Shown: positions 18,763-28,270, counted from the first letter of the stretch. The stretch: DNA of 64,000 nt from Ancylobacter mangrovi (GCF_024752355.1 NZ_JANTHZ010000005.1:124001-188000); one strand, 5' to 3'. Numbers and translations: made by a program. Notes: generated by a model from the letters alone, not told the origin.

Positions 18763-19541
18763 ATGGACGCGGAAACTGTGCGGAAACACCGATACGTACG
18801 ACTTTCGTACAATCGGAATAGGCGGAAAACGACGAAATAGTACTTGCACTTACCTCTTGGGCATCGTCTCCTTGCAGCAGCGGGACAAGGCGCGAAAAGC
18901 GCTGCCCGGCGCGATCATTTCTTGGTCGCGCGGTGTGGAAGACTCGGCTTGGCCGGGCACGCACATTGGGAGGATTTATGAGCCAGAAACGCCATGGCAT
19001 CGCCACCGACACATGCCGAGCCGGCCGCGACCTGACGGGCGCCGACGGCCCCGCCGCGAGACCGCGGCAAGTCTAGGCGCGCCAAGGGCTCATGGCGTGA
19101 AGGCCCCGCCCCGGATTCGGTTCGGGGCCACCCATTTGCGATGCGTTTTCCGCGGGCAAGGATTCCTGCCGGCCTTCGACCGAGGGCACGGAACGCCATA
19201 GGGATCCGACGCTCGACGCCATCGGGGAACGCGCGCCCGCATCCGCCGCAGCCCTTCCGCGTGCCAGGACCCGTATCGGAGCGATCTCCGGGGCGGGCCC
19301 ATGTGTTGCAGACCGATCCGCCGTCCCCGGAAAGCGTCTCCGGGGCGAATGCGGTATCTTATGCTCGAACGCTCGATGTCTTACGACAATGTCATTTACG
19401 TAAGGCGCGCTTGTAACTTGCCGAACGTGGTTTCCTGATCAATAGTTTTTAATGCAAACCAGCCATGCAAAGCGCTGGAGGCACCTGGGCCGTGTCAGGA
19501 AACGTGGACCGTGTCCGGAAATACGAAAAAGGGAGGACGAA
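18763..19541. other. Intergenic region without a supported gene
   Basis: About 780 bp between the Pho-box gene and the TRAP operon. Several short frames are open by GC bias but none has an RBS, family similarity or codon pattern I would trust. The part near 19380-19470 is less GC-rich and probably holds the TRAP promoter. Confidence 0.5.
19380..19404. promoter_or_regulatory. Inverted repeat upstream of the TRAP operon
   Basis: CTTACG at 19380-19385 and CGTAAG at 19399-19404 form a perfect 6-bp inverted repeat with a 13-nt spacer in an AT-richer stretch about 140 bp before the dctP start. Could be an operator; no regulator gene is adjacent. Weak on its own. Confidence 0.3.
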
Positions 19542-20672
19542 ATGTCTGAATCAACCAAGGCGCTGTCGCGCCGCTCGTTCCTGAGTTCGGGTGCCCTGGC
19601 CGGCGGTGTCGCCGCCAGCGCCCTCGCCGCCCCGGCCGTGCTGGCCCAGGCGCCCGTCGTGGTGAAGATGCAGACCTCCTGGCCCGCGTCGGACATCTGG
19701 ATGGAGTTCGCCCGCCAGTACGTGGTCGCGGTGGAGGAGATGTCCGGCGGCCGCCTGAAGATCGACCTGCTGCCCGCGGGCGCCGTGGTCGGCGCCTTCC
19801 AGGTGCTCGACGGCGTGAATGACGGCGTCATCGATGCCGCCCACAGCGTGTCGTCCTACTGGTACGGCAAGCACAAGGGCGCCTCCTTCTTCGGCACCGG
19901 CCCGGTGTTCGGCGGCTCGGCCACCACCATGCTCGGCTGGTACTATCAGGGCGGCGGCCAGGAGCTCTATCGCGAGCTCACCCAGGAGATCCTCGGGCTC
20001 AACGTGGTCGGCCTGTTCGGCTTCCCCATGCCGGCGCAGCCCTTCGGCTGGTTCAAGAAACCGATCAACGGCCTCGCCGACATCAAGGGCCTCAAATACC
20101 GCACCGTCGGCCTCGCCGCCGACCTGATGCAGCAGATGGGCATGAGCGTCGCCCAGCTTCCCGGCGGCGAGATCGTGCCGGCGATGGAGCGCGGCGTCAT
20201 CGACGCCTTCGAGTTCAACAACCCCTCCTCCGACCTGCGCTTCGGCACGGCGGACGTTGCCACCAACTACTATCTCAGCTCCTACCATCAGGCGTCCGAG
20301 GCCTTCGAGTTCCTGTTCAACAAGGACTTCCTGGAAGACCTCGACCCCGACCTGCAGGCGATCCTGAAGCACGGCGTCAACGCGTCGGCCTCCGCGAACA
20401 CCTACTTCGCGCTCGATAACTACTCCTCCGACCTGCAGAAGCTTCAGAACGACCTCGGCGTCACGGTCTACCGCACGCCGAAGGACATCCTGAACGCGCA
20501 GCTCGTGGCGTGGGACGTGCTGATCGAGACGCTCAGCCAGGACGACTACATGAAGCGGGTGATGGACAGCCAGCGTGCCTGGGTGGAACGCGTCACCTAT
20601 TACGAGCTCATGAACCAGGCCGATCTCGGCCTCGCCTATGAGCACTACTTCCCGGGCAAACTCTCGATCTGA
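19542..20672 (+). CDS. dctP: TRAP transporter substrate-binding protein (DctP family)
   Basis: A 376-residue periplasmic binding protein. A twin-arginine signal (LSRRSFLSSGALAGGVAAS, cleavage near AVLAQA) suggests Tat export, common for this subgroup. Family features are KMQTSWPASDIWMEFA, the YRTVGLAADLMQQMG segment near residue 190 with the conserved Arg that binds substrate carboxylates, and LPGGEIVPAMERGVIDAFEF near 205-230. ATG 19542 follows GGGAGGACGA. The subgroup with a Tat signal and VVKMQTSWP often takes keto acids or other small organic acids; the substrate here is not established. First gene of dctPQM-amidase. Confidence 0.93.
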   Translation: MSESTKALSRRSFLSSGALAGGVAASALAAPAVLAQAPVVVKMQTSWPASDIWMEFARQYVVAVEEMSGGRLKIDLLPAGAVVGAFQVLDGVNDGVIDAAHSVSSYWYGKHKGASFFGTGPVFGGSATTMLGWYYQGGGQELYRELTQEILGLNVVGLFGFPMPAQPFGWFKKPINGLADIKGLKYRTVGLAADLMQQMGMSVAQLPGGEIVPAMERGVIDAFEFNNPSSDLRFGTADVATNYYLSSYHQASEAFEFLFNKDFLEDLDPDLQAILKHGVNASASANTYFALDNYSSDLQKLQNDLGVTVYRTPKDILNAQLVAWDVLIETLSQDDYMKRVMDSQRAWVERVTYYELMNQADLGLAYEHYFPGKLSI

Positions 20673-20743
20673 CCTGTTCGGAAGCCTGAATCGGCCGGCG
20701 GCGCGCCCGACGCGCTGCCGGCATCCTGACCGGGGAGCTCCCA

Positions 20744-21331
20744 TTGATCGGATACATACGCTTCGCCGACCGGCTGTCGGGCTGGTTCGGGAAGACCTTC
20801 GCCTGGCTGATCATTCTGATGACCTTCGGCACCAGCTACGAGGTCTTCGTGCGCTACGTGCTGAACGCGCCGACGCCGTGGGCGTTCGACATGTCGTTCA
20901 TCATGTACGGCACGCTGTTCCTGATGGCGGGTGCCTACACCCTGTCGCAGGGCGGGCACGTGCGCGGCGACTTCGTCTACCGGCTGTGGAAGCCCCGCAC
21001 CCAGGCGGCGGTCGATCTGGTGCTGTACCTGATCTTCTTCTACCCGGGCGTGATCGCGCTGATCGTCACCGGCTGGAAGTATTCGAGCCGCTCCTGGAGC
21101 TATGGCGAGGTCAGCATCAACAGCCCCGCCGGCGTGCCGATCTTCCAGTTCAAGTCGGCCATGGTGGCGGCCGGCATCCTGCTCGCGATCCAGGGCCTCG
21201 CCCAGATATTCCGCTGCATCCTGTGCCTGCGCACCGGCGAATGGCTGCGGGCGGAGAAGGACGTCGAGGAGACCGAGGACGCCCTGATCCATCAGCACGA
21301 GTACGAACTCGAGCACCAGCCCCGTCCGTGA
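20744..21331 (+). CDS. dctQ: TRAP transporter small permease (DctQ family)
   Basis: A 195-residue four-helix membrane protein that pairs with DctM. Features include FVRYVLNAPTPWAFDMSFIMYG near residue 35-55 and GGHVRGDFVYR near 75, both typical of the small subunit, plus a charged C-terminal tail rich in Glu/His. TTG start at 20744 after a GGGGAG RBS; no ATG gives the conserved N-terminus. 71 bp after dctP, 37 bp before dctM. Confidence 0.92.
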   Translation: MIGYIRFADRLSGWFGKTFAWLIILMTFGTSYEVFVRYVLNAPTPWAFDMSFIMYGTLFLMAGAYTLSQGGHVRGDFVYRLWKPRTQAAVDLVLYLIFFYPGVIALIVTGWKYSSRSWSYGEVSINSPAGVPIFQFKSAMVAAGILLAIQGLAQIFRCILCLRTGEWLRAEKDVEETEDALIHQHEYELEHQPRP

Positions 21332-21368
21332 CCGCCCACCTGTTCAGACAGACCGACGGAGCACGTCT

Positions 21369-22787
21369 GTGACCGACCCTCAAGTTGCCCTGCTGATGCT
21401 GGGGCTCTTCATCTTCGTGGTGTTCCTCGGCTTTCCCATCGCGTTCACGCTGATGGCGATGGGCATCGGCTTCGGCTACTACGCCTATTTCGACGGCGAC
21501 CGCATGTGGCGCGCCTATCATCGGCTGTCCGAGACCGCCGGCGCGCTGGAACGATGGTCCGACTGGATAGCCGGCTTCTTCAACAACCGCATCTTCGACC
21601 TCTTCATCAACCAGACCTATTCGGTGATGTCGAACGAAGTGCTCACAGCCGTGCCGCTGTTCCTGTTCATGGGCTACATCGTCGAGCGCGCCAACATCGT
21701 CGACCGCCTGTTCTCGACCCTCAACGTCGCCTCCAAGAACATCCCCGGCTCGATGGGCGTCGCGGCGCTGATCACCTGCGCGCTGTTCGCCACCGCCACG
21801 GGCATCGTCGGCGCGGTGGTGACGCTGATGGGCCTGCTCGCCCTGCCGGCGATGCTGAAGGCGCGCTACGACAAGAGCTTCGCCACCGGCATCATCTGCG
21901 CCGGCGGCACGCTGGGCATCCTGATCCCGCCCTCGATCATGCTGATCGTCTACGCCGCCGCCTCGGGCGTCTCGATCGTGCGGCTCTATGCCGGCGCGCT
22001 GCTGCCGGGCTTCATCCTGGTCGGCCTCTACCTCGTCTATGTGATGGGCCGCTCTATCCTCCAGCCGCACGCGGCCCCGCGCCCCACCGCCGACGAGGTG
22101 CCGGACGTGCCGATCGGCCGGGTGGTGTGGATGCTCATCACCTCGTTCTTCCCGCTCGCGGTGCTGATCCTCGCCGTGCTCGGCTCGATCCTGTTCGGCC
22201 TCGCGACCCCGACCGAGGCGGCCTCGATCGGCGCGCTGGGCGGCATCGTGCTGGCGGCCGGCTACCGGGCGCTCACCTTCCAGCGGCTGCGCGAGTCGGT
22301 CTACCTGACCGCGCGCACCACGGCGATGGTGTGCTGGCTGTTCGTCGGCTCCTACACCTTCTCCTCGGTGTTCTCCTATCTCGGCGGCGAGCAGATCATC
22401 GGCAACTTCGTGACCGGCCTCGACCTGTCGCCGCTCACCTTCCTGATCCTGGCCCAGATCATCATCTTCCTGCTTGGCTGGCCGCTGGAATGGTCGGAGA
22501 TCATCATCATCTTCGTGCCGATCTTCCTGCCCCTGCTGCCGCATTTCGGCATCGACCCGCTGTTCTTCGGCATCCTGGTCGCGCTGAACCTGCAGACCAG
22601 CTTCCTCACGCCGCCCATGGCGATGTCCGCCTACTACCTCAAGGGGATATCGCCCCCCGAGGTGCAGCTCACGGACATCTTCCGCGGCGTGATGCCCTTC
22701 CTGCTCATGGTGTTCATCGCCATGGCGATCGTGTACGCGGCGCCGGAATCGATCTACTGGCTGCCCAACCTGGTGTATGGCCGATGA
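21369..22787 (+). CDS. dctM: TRAP transporter large permease (DctM family)
   Basis: A 472-residue inner-membrane transport subunit with about twelve helices. Family motifs: the N-terminal LLMLGLFIFVVFLGFPIAFT, the GGTLGILIPPSIMLIVYA segment near residue 180, and ATPTEAASIGALGG near 277. Starts with GTG 21369; its TGA overlaps the amidase ATG (ATGA). An unusual insertion after helix 2 (residues about 40-75, YFDGDRMWRAYHRL and following) is seen in a subset of DctM proteins. Confidence 0.94.
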   Translation: MTDPQVALLMLGLFIFVVFLGFPIAFTLMAMGIGFGYYAYFDGDRMWRAYHRLSETAGALERWSDWIAGFFNNRIFDLFINQTYSVMSNEVLTAVPLFLFMGYIVERANIVDRLFSTLNVASKNIPGSMGVAALITCALFATATGIVGAVVTLMGLLALPAMLKARYDKSFATGIICAGGTLGILIPPSIMLIVYAAASGVSIVRLYAGALLPGFILVGLYLVYVMGRSILQPHAAPRPTADEVPDVPIGRVVWMLITSFFPLAVLILAVLGSILFGLATPTEAASIGALGGIVLAAGYRALTFQRLRESVYLTARTTAMVCWLFVGSYTFSSVFSYLGGEQIIGNFVTGLDLSPLTFLILAQIIIFLLGWPLEWSEIIIIFVPIFLPLLPHFGIDPLFFGILVALNLQTSFLTPPMAMSAYYLKGISPPEVQLTDIFRGVMPFLLMVFIAMAIVYAAPESIYWLPNLVYGR

Positions 22788-24151
22788 CAGCGAAACCGAC
22801 CTTCAGGGGAGCCGAGGCGATCGTCGGGCTCGGCGCCGTCGAACAGCGTAACCGCATCGCCTCGGGCGCGCTCAGGGCCGAGGAACTGACCGAAGCCTGC
22901 ATCGCCCGCATAAGCGCGACCGAGCCCGAGCTGCACGCCTGGGCCTGGTTCGACCCCGAGCATGCCCGCGCCCAGGCGCGGGCGCTCGACGCCTATCGCG
23001 GCACCGGCCAGCCCATCGGGCCGCTGCACGGCGTGCCGGTCGGGCTGAAGGACATCATCGACACGGTCCGCATCCCGACCGCCAACGGCACGGCGCTCGA
23101 CGAGGGCCGCACGCCGGAGCAGGACGCCTTCGTCACCGCCCAGCTCAAGGCGGCCGGCGCCGTCATCATGGGCAAGACGGTGACGACCGAGCTGGCCTAT
23201 CTGCACCCCGGCCCCACCCGCAACCCGCACAATCCGGCCCACACGCCGGGCGGCTCCTCCTCCGGCTCCGCCGCTGCGGTCGCCTCCGGGCAGGTGCCGC
23301 TCGCGGTCGGCACCCAGACCGGCGGCTCGCTGATCCGCCCCGCCGCCTATTGCGGTGCGGTCGGCTTCAAGCCGAGCTTCGGGCGGATTCCGCGCACCGG
23401 CATCCTCGCCGAGAGCCCGAGCCTCGACACGGTCGGCGTCATCGCCCGCTCGGTGCCGGACGCCGCGCTCCTCGCCGACGTGCTGTTCGGCCACGACCCG
23501 GCCGACCGGGCCACCTCCCCGGCCCCGGCCCCCCGGCTTCTGGAAAGCGCGCTCTCCACCGCGCCTCTGCCGCCGGTCTTCGCCTTCGTGCGGCCGCCGC
23601 ATTGGGAGCTCGCCGCGCCCGAGACGCGCGACGCGCTGGACGAGGTTGCGGGCCTGCTCGGCGAGCAGTGCTTCGCGGTCGAGCTTCCGCCCGCCTTCGA
23701 CGAGGCGCAGGCGGTGCACCGGCGCATCTACAGCGCCGAGATGGCCAAGTGCCTGCACGCCTATGAGCGGCGCGGGCGCGACCGGCTCTCCGACGTGCTG
23801 CTCGAGGCGATGGACGCCGGCAAGGCGATCCCGGCCCGCGACTACATCGCCGCGCTGGACTGGCCGGACGTGCTCTATGCCGGCCTCGCCGAGATCTTCA
23901 CCCGCTGCGACGTGATCCTGACCGCGGCCGCGCCGGGGCCCGCGCCGCTCGGGCTCGAGAACACCGGCGACGCCGTGTTCAACGCCCTCTGGACGATGCT
24001 CGGCGTGCCGGCCATCACCCTGCCGCTGCTGCAGGCCGACGGCCTGCCGATGGGCGTGCAGCTCATCGGCCGCCGCGGCGACGACGGACGGCTGCTGCGC
24101 ACCGCCCGCTGGCTGACGGACCATCTCACGCGCATAGAAGGAGGCGCCTGA
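22784..24151 (+). CDS. Amidase signature enzyme, coupled to the TRAP operon
   Basis: A 455-residue amidase-signature hydrolase. The Ser-cisSer-Lys triad is intact: Lys89 in GVPVGLKDIID, the cis-Ser in GGSSSGSAAA (about 158-160) and the nucleophile Ser182 in TQTGGSLIRPAA. Cleaves an amide or acts like a GatA-type amidotransferase subunit; no GatB/C here, so a stand-alone catabolic amidase is likely. ATG 22784 overlaps the dctM stop by 4 nt, and its own stop overlaps the next small gene by 1 nt. This suggests the transported compound carries or yields an amide. Confidence 0.92.
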   Translation: MTAKPTFRGAEAIVGLGAVEQRNRIASGALRAEELTEACIARISATEPELHAWAWFDPEHARAQARALDAYRGTGQPIGPLHGVPVGLKDIIDTVRIPTANGTALDEGRTPEQDAFVTAQLKAAGAVIMGKTVTTELAYLHPGPTRNPHNPAHTPGGSSSGSAAAVASGQVPLAVGTQTGGSLIRPAAYCGAVGFKPSFGRIPRTGILAESPSLDTVGVIARSVPDAALLADVLFGHDPADRATSPAPAPRLLESALSTAPLPPVFAFVRPPHWELAAPETRDALDEVAGLLGEQCFAVELPPAFDEAQAVHRRIYSAEMAKCLHAYERRGRDRLSDVLLEAMDAGKAIPARDYIAALDWPDVLYAGLAEIFTRCDVILTAAAPGPAPLGLENTGDAVFNALWTMLGVPAITLPLLQADGLPMGVQLIGRRGDDGRLLRTARWLTDHLTRIEGGA

Positions 24152-24318
24152 TGATCGAACGGCTCATGGCCCTGCTCGCCTTCCTGGTGCTCGCCGGGTT
24201 CCTGTCGATCCTGGTGATCTGGGTCCCGCGCGTCGATCTCGGCGCCTGGGTGCTGCTGACCCTCGTCTGCGCCGGCTACGACATGATCGACAGCCATCGC
24301 GGCCAGGGAACCTCCTGA
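24151..24318 (+). CDS. 55-residue membrane protein, last gene of the TRAP/amidase operon
   Basis: A 56-codon frame from ATG 24151 (TGATG overlap with the amidase stop) to TGA 24318, reading MIERLMALLAFLVLAGFLSI then a short loop and a second helix (LGAWVLLTLVCAGYDMID) with a hydrophilic end. An AGAAGGAGGC Shine-Dalgarno lies inside the end of the amidase gene. Two predicted membrane helices. Function unknown; tight coupling suggests a helper of the transporter or amidase. Confidence 0.75.
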   Translation: MIERLMALLAFLVLAGFLSILVIWVPRVDLGAWVLLTLVCAGYDMIDSHRGQGTS

Positions 24319-24458
24319 GCGCGGCCGGCACGGCGAGCCCGCCGACGCCACGACGATCACCATCGTCTTCGCGGCGATGACGCACTAAGCTCGCGCCCGT
24401 GCCAACATCCCGGCGCCGCCCTCACCCGGGCGGCGCCGCTCCACTATGGGACCACGCG

Positions 24459-24911
24459 ATGCCGCCGCTCTTCACCATCGGCTATGAACAGGTCTCCGCC
24501 CCGGCCGTGCTCGACACGCTGGCGCAGGCCGGGGTCGGTCTGCTGGTGGATGTGCGCGCGGTCGCCGCCTCCCGGCGCGCCGGCTTCTCCAAGAGCCTGC
24601 TCGCCGCCGGCGTCGCCAGCCGCGGCATCGACTATCTCCATCTGCGCGGCCTCGGTACGCCCGCCGAAGGCCGACAGGCGGCCCGCACCGGGCATTACGA
24701 CGAGATGCGCCGCATCTTCGCCGAGCACCTCGCCACCCCGACCGCGCAGGAGCAGCTCGACGAGCTCGCCGGCCTCGCCGCCGCCGGCCGCGCGGTCTGC
24801 CTGCTGTGCTATGAGCGCCACCCCGAGCACTGCCACCGCCAGATCATCGCCGACCTCATCTGCGAACGGGTCGGCGTGAAGGTGGAGCATCTGGCCGCCC
24901 CGCCGGTGTGA
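24459..24911 (+). CDS. DUF488 family protein
   Basis: A 150-residue DUF488 protein of unknown function. Family features are PLFTIGYEQVSAPAVLDTLA at the start, LVDVRAVAASRRAGFSK near residue 28-45, and the C-terminal CYERHPEHCHRQIIADLI with its conserved Cys/His cluster near 115-130. ATG 24459 was chosen over the longer frame from 24399 because the family begins at FTIGYE. Stands alone. Confidence 0.88.
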   Translation: MPPLFTIGYEQVSAPAVLDTLAQAGVGLLVDVRAVAASRRAGFSKSLLAAGVASRGIDYLHLRGLGTPAEGRQAARTGHYDEMRRIFAEHLATPTAQEQLDELAGLAAAGRAVCLLCYERHPEHCHRQIIADLICERVGVKVEHLAAPPV

Positions 24912-25058
24912 TCGCGGCTACACTGCGGCAAAAGGCGGGGCCGGGATGCCGATACCGTGGATATTTCAATTTTTGATTGATTGAGCACAACCGCCCGGAG
25001 GTGCTCGGATGGGTTGCGTGCCCTCGCGGCACCAGCTCCCCACCGGATCGGGCAAGGT

Positions 25059-25814
25059 ATGGGCGCTCCGTCGACGCTTGCAGCATCGTGCCTTGCCGTC
25101 CTCGCGACCCTCGTCGCGTCGATGGCCGCGGGCGCGGGCGGCGATGCCCTCGCCGACGACGGACCGGCCGGCGCCTTCACGAAGCGGTTGTATTTCTATT
25201 CGGGCGTCGATGTCGCCCGCGACAACGTCTATGGCTGGGCCGGCGCCGCCTGGTCGCCGCGCGGCCTGATGGACCAGGAGGGGCTGCGGGTGCGGCTCCA
25301 GGGCGGCGGCGGGCAGTACAAGTACCGCACCGACGCCGTGCCGGGCGGCTGGAACACGGTCAGCAAGACCGAGGGCGAACTGCTCCTCGGCTGGCAGTTC
25401 CTCAACGGCCGCCAGGCGCTCGCGATCTATGGCGGCGTCAACGTCACCGAGAACCTGCTCGACCAGCCCGACCCCTACAATCGCGACCAGGGCACGGCGG
25501 TCGGCGCCAAGGCGGTCGCCGAGTGGTATTACCGCTACGACGACGACTGGACCTTCACCGCCGCGCTGGGCGGTTCCACGGCCGACGAGACCGCCTTCCT
25601 GCGCGCCACCGCCGGGCGCCACGTCACGTCATGGTTCGATCTCGGCGCGGAGGCCGGCGCCTCGACCGACTGGCTGTCGCAGGACGCACGTGCCGGCCTG
25701 TTCATCGCCACCCCGCTGCCCGGCCGTCAATGGCGCGCCGCCGGCGGCTGGCGCTGGAGCAGCGACAGCGACGACGGCGCCTATGCGACGCTCTCGCTCT
25801 ATTCGCCGTTCTAG
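25059..25814 (+). CDS. bcsS: Cellulose biosynthesis protein BcsS-like
   Basis: A 251-residue secreted protein of the BcsS family (putative outer-membrane beta-barrel associated with bacterial cellulose synthesis in alphaproteobacteria). N-terminal signal (STLAASCLAVLATLVASMAA), then FYSGVDVARDNVYGWAGAAW and alternating aromatic strands (GELLLGWQFLNGRQALAIYG) to a terminal aromatic residue (LYSPF), typical of outer-membrane proteins. No bcsAB genes are in this window, so it is an orphan copy here. ATG 25059 gives a clean signal peptide; frames upstream are open but not coding-like. Confidence 0.75.
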   Translation: MGAPSTLAASCLAVLATLVASMAAGAGGDALADDGPAGAFTKRLYFYSGVDVARDNVYGWAGAAWSPRGLMDQEGLRVRLQGGGGQYKYRTDAVPGGWNTVSKTEGELLLGWQFLNGRQALAIYGGVNVTENLLDQPDPYNRDQGTAVGAKAVAEWYYRYDDDWTFTAALGGSTADETAFLRATAGRHVTSWFDLGAEAGASTDWLSQDARAGLFIATPLPGRQWRAAGGWRWSSDSDDGAYATLSLYSPF

Positions 25815-25907
25815 GCCGGCTGGCGCCGCCGCACAGGCCGTGCGCCGGACTGGACGGCCAGAGCCCTCCCGAAGAGCCGCAGCGGGCGGCGAAGGCCAGC
25901 CTCGGCC

Positions 25908-27572
25908 TCAGGCGTCCTCCGCCTTCATCGCGTCGAGCGCGGGCCCCGCGTCCACACTCGCCTTCTCGGCCAGTTCGTGGATCTCAAGCGCCTCAAGCTC
26001 CTCGCGCGTATCGATGTCGGCAAAGGCGGCGTCGCCCTCCACCGGCACCTCGGCCACCGCCTCGGCATGGGCGGCGATGAGGTGGCGCGCGCCGATATCC
26101 CCGCTCAGCGCCGCCAGCTCGGGGAACAGCCGGGCCGACCAGGCCACCGGATTGCCCCGGCGCCCCTCGGCGACAGGCACCGCGACCAGCGTGCCGGCCT
26201 CATCGTCGAGCGCCTCGGCGAGCCGGTCGATCAGGCCGGCATCCACCTTCGGCATGTCGGCGAGCGTCACCACCGCGCCCGACGCCTTCGGCGGCAGCGC
26301 GGCGATGCCCGCCTTGAGCGAGGTCGAGAGCCCGTCGGCGAAATCGGGATTGTGCACGAACTTCACGTCGAGGCCGGCCAGCGCGCGGCGCACCTCCTCG
26401 GCCTCATGGCCGGTGACGACCACCACCGGGCGCTGCTTCGAGGCGAGGGCCGCGCGCACGGCGCGGCGCACCAGCGGCTCGCCATTGACCGTCGCGGTCA
26501 GCTTGTAGGCGTGCGGCATGCGGGTGCCGCGTCCGGCGGCGAGCACCACCACGCCGATGCCCTCGCTGCCGTCCGGCGCCTTCTCCCGCGGCTGCGGGCG
26601 TGAGGGGATTTCCATGAGCAGTCCTCCAACTCCCATGGACATGATGTCGTGCGAGGTGACGTCAAGGCCCGCCAGCAGGCGATGCAGCACCCAGTCGAAG
26701 CCGTTCTCCTTCGGGCTGCGCGCGCAGCCCGGCGCGCCGAGCACCGGCATGTCGCCGATGCGCCCGACCAGCAGGAGGTTGCCGGGATCGACCGGCATGC
26801 CGAAATGGTCGATCCGCCCGCCCGCCGCCTCGATGCCGGCGGGGATGACGTCCAGCCGGTCGGCGATGGCCGAGGCGCCGAACACGATGGCGATCTCCGC
26901 CCCGCAGGCGAGCGCCCGCCGCAGCGCCGGCGCCAGCGCGCCGTCCTCGTGGCGCACCCGCTCCTCGCTGACGATGCGCGCGCCCGCGGCGGCGAGCCGG
27001 GCCGCCATGGTCCTCAGCGTGCCGGCGACCACCTTCTCGGTCGAGCCCGGCAGCATGGTGCAGATGACGGCGGCGCGGGTGAGCCGGAACGGGGCCACCT
27101 GCACCATCGGGCCCGAGGCCAGCCGGATGCGCTCCATCACGCCGGCCGGCACGGCGAAGGGGATGATCTTCACCGTCGCCACCATGGCGCCGGCCTCGAC
27201 CGGGTGGAACTCCGGCAGCGTCGCCAGCGTCGCCGCCTCGTCGATCCGGTTGAGCGCGTCGACCGCCCGGCGGTCGATCCTCATCAGCCCCGCCGCGCCC
27301 GCGCGCAGGTTGGCACGCCCGGTGAAGGCCCGGTCCACCCGCACATGATCGCCCGCGATGGCGGCCGCGATGCGGGCCGCCGCCTGGTCCTCGCCGACGT
27401 CGCCCGGCTCCAGCCGGGCCGCGACGATGCTCTTAACACCGGCCGCGCGCAGCTTCTCGAGCGTCGGCCGGTCGATCGGCGCACCCTTCTTCAGCTCGAT
27501 GCCGGGCAGACGCAGCGCGTGGACGTTCACGGCGCCTTCCGCCTCGTCGACCGGAAAGCGCCCGAACCTCAC
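25908..27572 (-). CDS. Fusion: molybdopterin-binding domain plus MobA-like nucleotidyltransferase (MocA type)
   Basis: A 554-residue two-domain protein. The first 340 residues are a MoeA/MogA-like molybdopterin-binding region (VVAGTLRTMAARLA, then IVFGASAIADRLD near 215-230). The C-terminal 190 residues form an NTP-transferase of the MobA/MocA type, with the nucleotide-binding VVLAAGRGTRMP near 360, TLADMPKVD near 460 and GNPVAWSARLFPEL near 500. MocA makes molybdopterin cytosine dinucleotide for xanthine-dehydrogenase-type enzymes. GTG start 27572 overlaps the xdhC-like stop by 4 nt. No molybdoenzyme subunit genes lie in the window. Confidence 0.88.
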   Translation of the reverse strand: MRFGRFPVDEAEGAVNVHALRLPGIELKKGAPIDRPTLEKLRAAGVKSIVAARLEPGDVGEDQAAARIAAAIAGDHVRVDRAFTGRANLRAGAAGLMRIDRRAVDALNRIDEAATLATLPEFHPVEAGAMVATVKIIPFAVPAGVMERIRLASGPMVQVAPFRLTRAAVICTMLPGSTEKVVAGTLRTMAARLAAAGARIVSEERVRHEDGALAPALRRALACGAEIAIVFGASAIADRLDVIPAGIEAAGGRIDHFGMPVDPGNLLLVGRIGDMPVLGAPGCARSPKENGFDWVLHRLLAGLDVTSHDIMSMGVGGLLMEIPSRPQPREKAPDGSEGIGVVVLAAGRGTRMPHAYKLTATVNGEPLVRRAVRAALASKQRPVVVVTGHEAEEVRRALAGLDVKFVHNPDFADGLSTSLKAGIAALPPKASGAVVTLADMPKVDAGLIDRLAEALDDEAGTLVAVPVAEGRRGNPVAWSARLFPELAALSGDIGARHLIAAHAEAVAEVPVEGDAAFADIDTREELEALEIHELAEKASVDAGPALDAMKAEDA

Positions 27573-28270
27573 GCCGCCTGCTCCCGTGCCGCCGGCCGGC
27601 GCCGCAGGACGCCGATCACCTCGGCGAGGATCGAGACCGCGATCTCGGCCGGGCTCACCGCGCCGATGTCGAGCCCGATCGGCGCATGGATGCGCGCCAG
27701 ATCCTCGCGCGAAACGCCGAGCCCGGCGAGGCGCTCCACCCGTGTCGCATGGGTGCGGCGCGAGCCGAGCGCGCCGACATAGAAGCAGCCGCGCGCCAGC
27801 GCCTCGGCCAGCATGCCGTCGTCGATCTTCGGGTCATGGGTCAGCGCCGCCACGGCGGTGAAGGGGTCGAGCGCGAGCTCGGGCAGCACCACCTCCGGCC
27901 ACTCGGCCCGCAGGTCGACGCCGGGGAAGCGCTCGGGCGTGGCGAAGGCGGTGCGCGGGTCGACGATGGTGACGTCGAAGCCCGCGCCGGTCGCCATCGG
28001 CACCAGCGCCTGCGAGATGTGTACCGCGCCGGTGATCACCAGCCGCGGCGAAGGCACCTGCACGGTCAGGAACACCCGCTCATTGCCCAGGTCCACCAGC
28101 GCGCTGCGCCCGGTGCGGAAGCCTTCCGCCAGTCGCTCGGCGAGCGGATCGGAAGGCGCCTCGGCGGGCGTCACCAGCCGCTGGCGCCCGCTCCCGATCT
28201 CGGTGACGAGGATCGTCGCGCGCCGCGCCGCGCGCTCGGCGTTCAGCCGCTCCAGCAAAGCGAGTTCCAT
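27569..28270 (-). CDS. XdhC/CoxI-family protein (C-terminal Rossmann domain type)
   Basis: A 233-residue protein containing the XdhC Rossmann domain: VITGAVHISQALVPMATGAGFDVTIVDPR near residue 85-115, then VAALTHDPKIDDGML and FYVGALGSRRTHATRVERL. XdhC proteins bind and insert molybdenum cofactor, protecting the sulfurated form. The short XdhC N-terminal domain is encoded separately by the upstream gene (28270-28593), so the usual single XdhC chain is split in two. TGATG overlap with that gene, GTGA overlap with the MocA fusion downstream. Confidence 0.9.
   Translation of the reverse strand: MELALLERLNAERAARRATILVTEIGSGRQRLVTPAEAPSDPLAERLAEGFRTGRSALVDLGNERVFLTVQVPSPRLVITGAVHISQALVPMATGAGFDVTIVDPRTAFATPERFPGVDLRAEWPEVVLPELALDPFTAVAALTHDPKIDDGMLAEALARGCFYVGALGSRRTHATRVERLAGLGVSREDLARIHAPIGLDIGAVSPAEIAVSILAEVIGVLRRRPAAREQAA

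Noticed and set aside
18857..19201. A 114-codon plus-strand frame in the gap before the TRAP operon.
   Set aside because: No RBS, no similarity, Arg/Pro-rich random-looking product; typical of GC-rich intergenic sequence.
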